DNA from: Moritella sp. F3
Lineage (GTDB): Bacteria > Pseudomonadota > Gammaproteobacteria > Enterobacterales > Moritellaceae
Reading direction: 5' to 3'
DNA length: 64,000 nucleotides
NCBI RefSeq assembly: GCF_015082335.1
Contig: NZ_BLRL01000002.1
Location: 410,569 to 474,568 of the forward strand
The notes beneath the pieces are model-generated. The model was not told the origin of the DNA and made no database searches. It worked only from the letters and a program-made list of their open reading frames with translations. The position numbers and the translations under genes were made by a program. Shown one piece after another: positions 63,182 to 64,000 of this stretch (position 1 is the stretch's first letter; every line of letters begins with the position of its first letter).

Positions 63182-63977
63182 ATGTAGCTACTCTCAGCTG
63201 AAAATCCGCGACTAAGTTTTCAAATCTAAGTCGTTGATTAAGATCTGCGATTATTTTTTTATGCCATAAGCAGTGTTGGAAAATTGCAACTGAATCCATG
63301 TAGCTCAAGTTCATTTTTATGGCCAGAGCAGAAATGAAATCACTAAGTTGTATCCCACAACTCTGTTTAATATCGGCATCAAAATGCTTCAGCCATATAG
63401 GTAGTAATATCGTTAAGTACAAATCAATTGAATAAAAAGAAAAAAGCTGTTCTAAATTTTGTGAAAAAACAGTTTTGATATCTTCACTCATAATAAGATG
63501 CCATTTAATGCCTTGAGATTCCCAAAATACCTTTTCTATTTTTTGTTTTACCTCCATGTTAGCTTTCTTTCTCTCTGTTAATTTTTCGTATGAATCTGAA
63601 TCTTTAATCGAGTAAACAACTTCTTGCCCGAGAATCGTTCTACAGTAAAAATCACTCGTCATAACGACTTGCACATTAGCGGTGTATGGATAAGTTGGAT
63701 GACGAACACCAAGCTGCTTAGAAATAGCTAACGACCGTTCAAGAGTTAACAATGGGTATTGCTCTTTAATCCACAAGAATTCCCCAGCAAACCTTAGGCG
63801 GTAAAAAAAATGACGTTCATTTGTTGAAAGTAGATCTCTATCTTGTCCAGGCTCTGCAAAATCTGGTGTGCGAGATTTACTCCCAAGAGATTTTATATCT
63901 TGGGTTTTAATAAAGGACACCCAGTGCGGGCTACGATCATTTGCTCGTTTCCAATCTTCTATCCACTTATCTCTCAA
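63174..63977 (-). CDS. tnsA: TnsA-like endonuclease (5' end possibly beyond the window)
   Basis: 267 residues from a TTG at 63977 that has no ribosome site; the frame stays open to the window edge, so the true start may lie outside. The FokI-like N-terminal domain shows FLWIKEQYPLL, RHPTYPYTANVQVVMTSDF (the Asp of Tn7 TnsA STDF) and VYSIKDSD (the catalytic Lys region), then IEKVFWESQGIKWHLI. TnsA cuts the 5' strands, which makes cut-and-paste movement rather than copying. It leads the tns operon. Confidence 0.9.
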   Translation of the reverse strand: MRDKWIEDWKRANDRSPHWVSFIKTQDIKSLGSKSRTPDFAEPGQDRDLLSTNERHFFYRLRFAGEFLWIKEQYPLLTLERSLAISKQLGVRHPTYPYTANVQVVMTSDFYCRTILGQEVVYSIKDSDSYEKLTERKKANMEVKQKIEKVFWESQGIKWHLIMSEDIKTVFSQNLEQLFSFYSIDLYLTILLPIWLKHFDADIKQSCGIQLSDFISALAIKMNLSYMDSVAIFQHCLWHKKIIADLNQRLRFENLVADFQLRVATYG

Positions 63978-64000
63978 AACATGAGTTATCTGATTTCTTC

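Larger units (their letters stand above)
48274..64000 (-). mobile_element. Tn7-like transposon with defence cargo (right end beyond window)
   Basis: tnsA, tnsB, tnsC, a short tniQ and a tnsD-like gene read leftward from the right window edge, and cargo genes lie between them and the proposed left end at 48274. In Tn7 tnsA also lies next to the right end, so the geometry agrees. At least 15.7 kb. No CRISPR array or cas gene is present in the visible part. The target-site duplication predicted from the left flank is ATCAA (48269-48273). Confidence 0.8.

Noticed and set aside
48274..64000. CRISPR-associated transposon (CAST)
   Set aside because: tnsABC and tniQ are present, but no repeat-spacer array or cas gene could be seen; the name CAST is not justified from this window.

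Overview
The window comes from an AT-rich marine gammaproteobacterium. Gene content suggests a Moritella-, Psychromonas- or Vibrio-like relative: Tad pilus, many signalling proteins, phasins, a DUF481 protein, an EAL-HDOD protein and integron attC sites. The genus is an inference. No rRNA, tRNA or CRISPR array was recognised.

Left part (1-39.9 kb) is chromosomal backbone. It opens with a minus-strand tad/flp type IVb pilus operon (flp-tadV-rcpC-rcpA-rcpB-tadZ-tadA-tadB-tadC, tadC cut by the window edge), flanked by a DsbA-like thiol protein and a two-component pair. Next come an AaeA/AaeB-like efflux operon (its membrane gene is frameshifted in a T7 tract) with a divergent LysR regulator, and a second two-component system divergent from a GlcG/HbpS-like secreted protein. 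Further right are a chemoreceptor, a large CHASE-PAS-GAF-PAS-GGDEF-EAL protein, a DUF481 protein, a 5'-nucleotidase-family enzyme, an unusual HflX GTPase, MarC, two duplicated phasins, a porin, a YjiH-like protein, an AEC transporter and a phospholipase D lipoprotein. The stretch ends with a Fur-controlled secreted protein and a leishmanolysin-like protease, whose decayed second copy lies beyond an EAL-HDOD gene.

Middle part (39.9-48.27 kb) is variable DNA. It holds a PLD-like nuclease, small unknown genes, a PD-(D/E)xK-like protein and a minus-strand set of integron gene cassettes with three recognisable attC sites and no integrase in view. One cassette encodes a TIR-domain protein.

Right part (48.27-64 kb) is a Tn7-like transposon. 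tnsA-tnsB-tnsC-tniQ-tnsD and a sixth small gene read leftward from the right edge. I propose its left end at 48274 (TGT terminus, 8-bp tip, then two 22-bp repeats that look like TnsB sites). An orphan minus-strand terminator just outside this end fits insertion downstream of a minus-strand gene now beyond the right edge. The cargo looks like a defence island: a prokaryotic viperin followed closely by a tandem-repeat zinc-ribbon protein and a Cys-His-Asp transglutaminase-like protein, a divergent 906-residue ankyrin protein, two PD-(D/E)xK-like proteins and a ParB-like protein beside a 31-bp perfect palindrome.

The strongest candidates for something new are the viperin three-gene unit, the Tn7-like element with two TniQ-family proteins but no CRISPR-Cas, and the TIR integron cassette.
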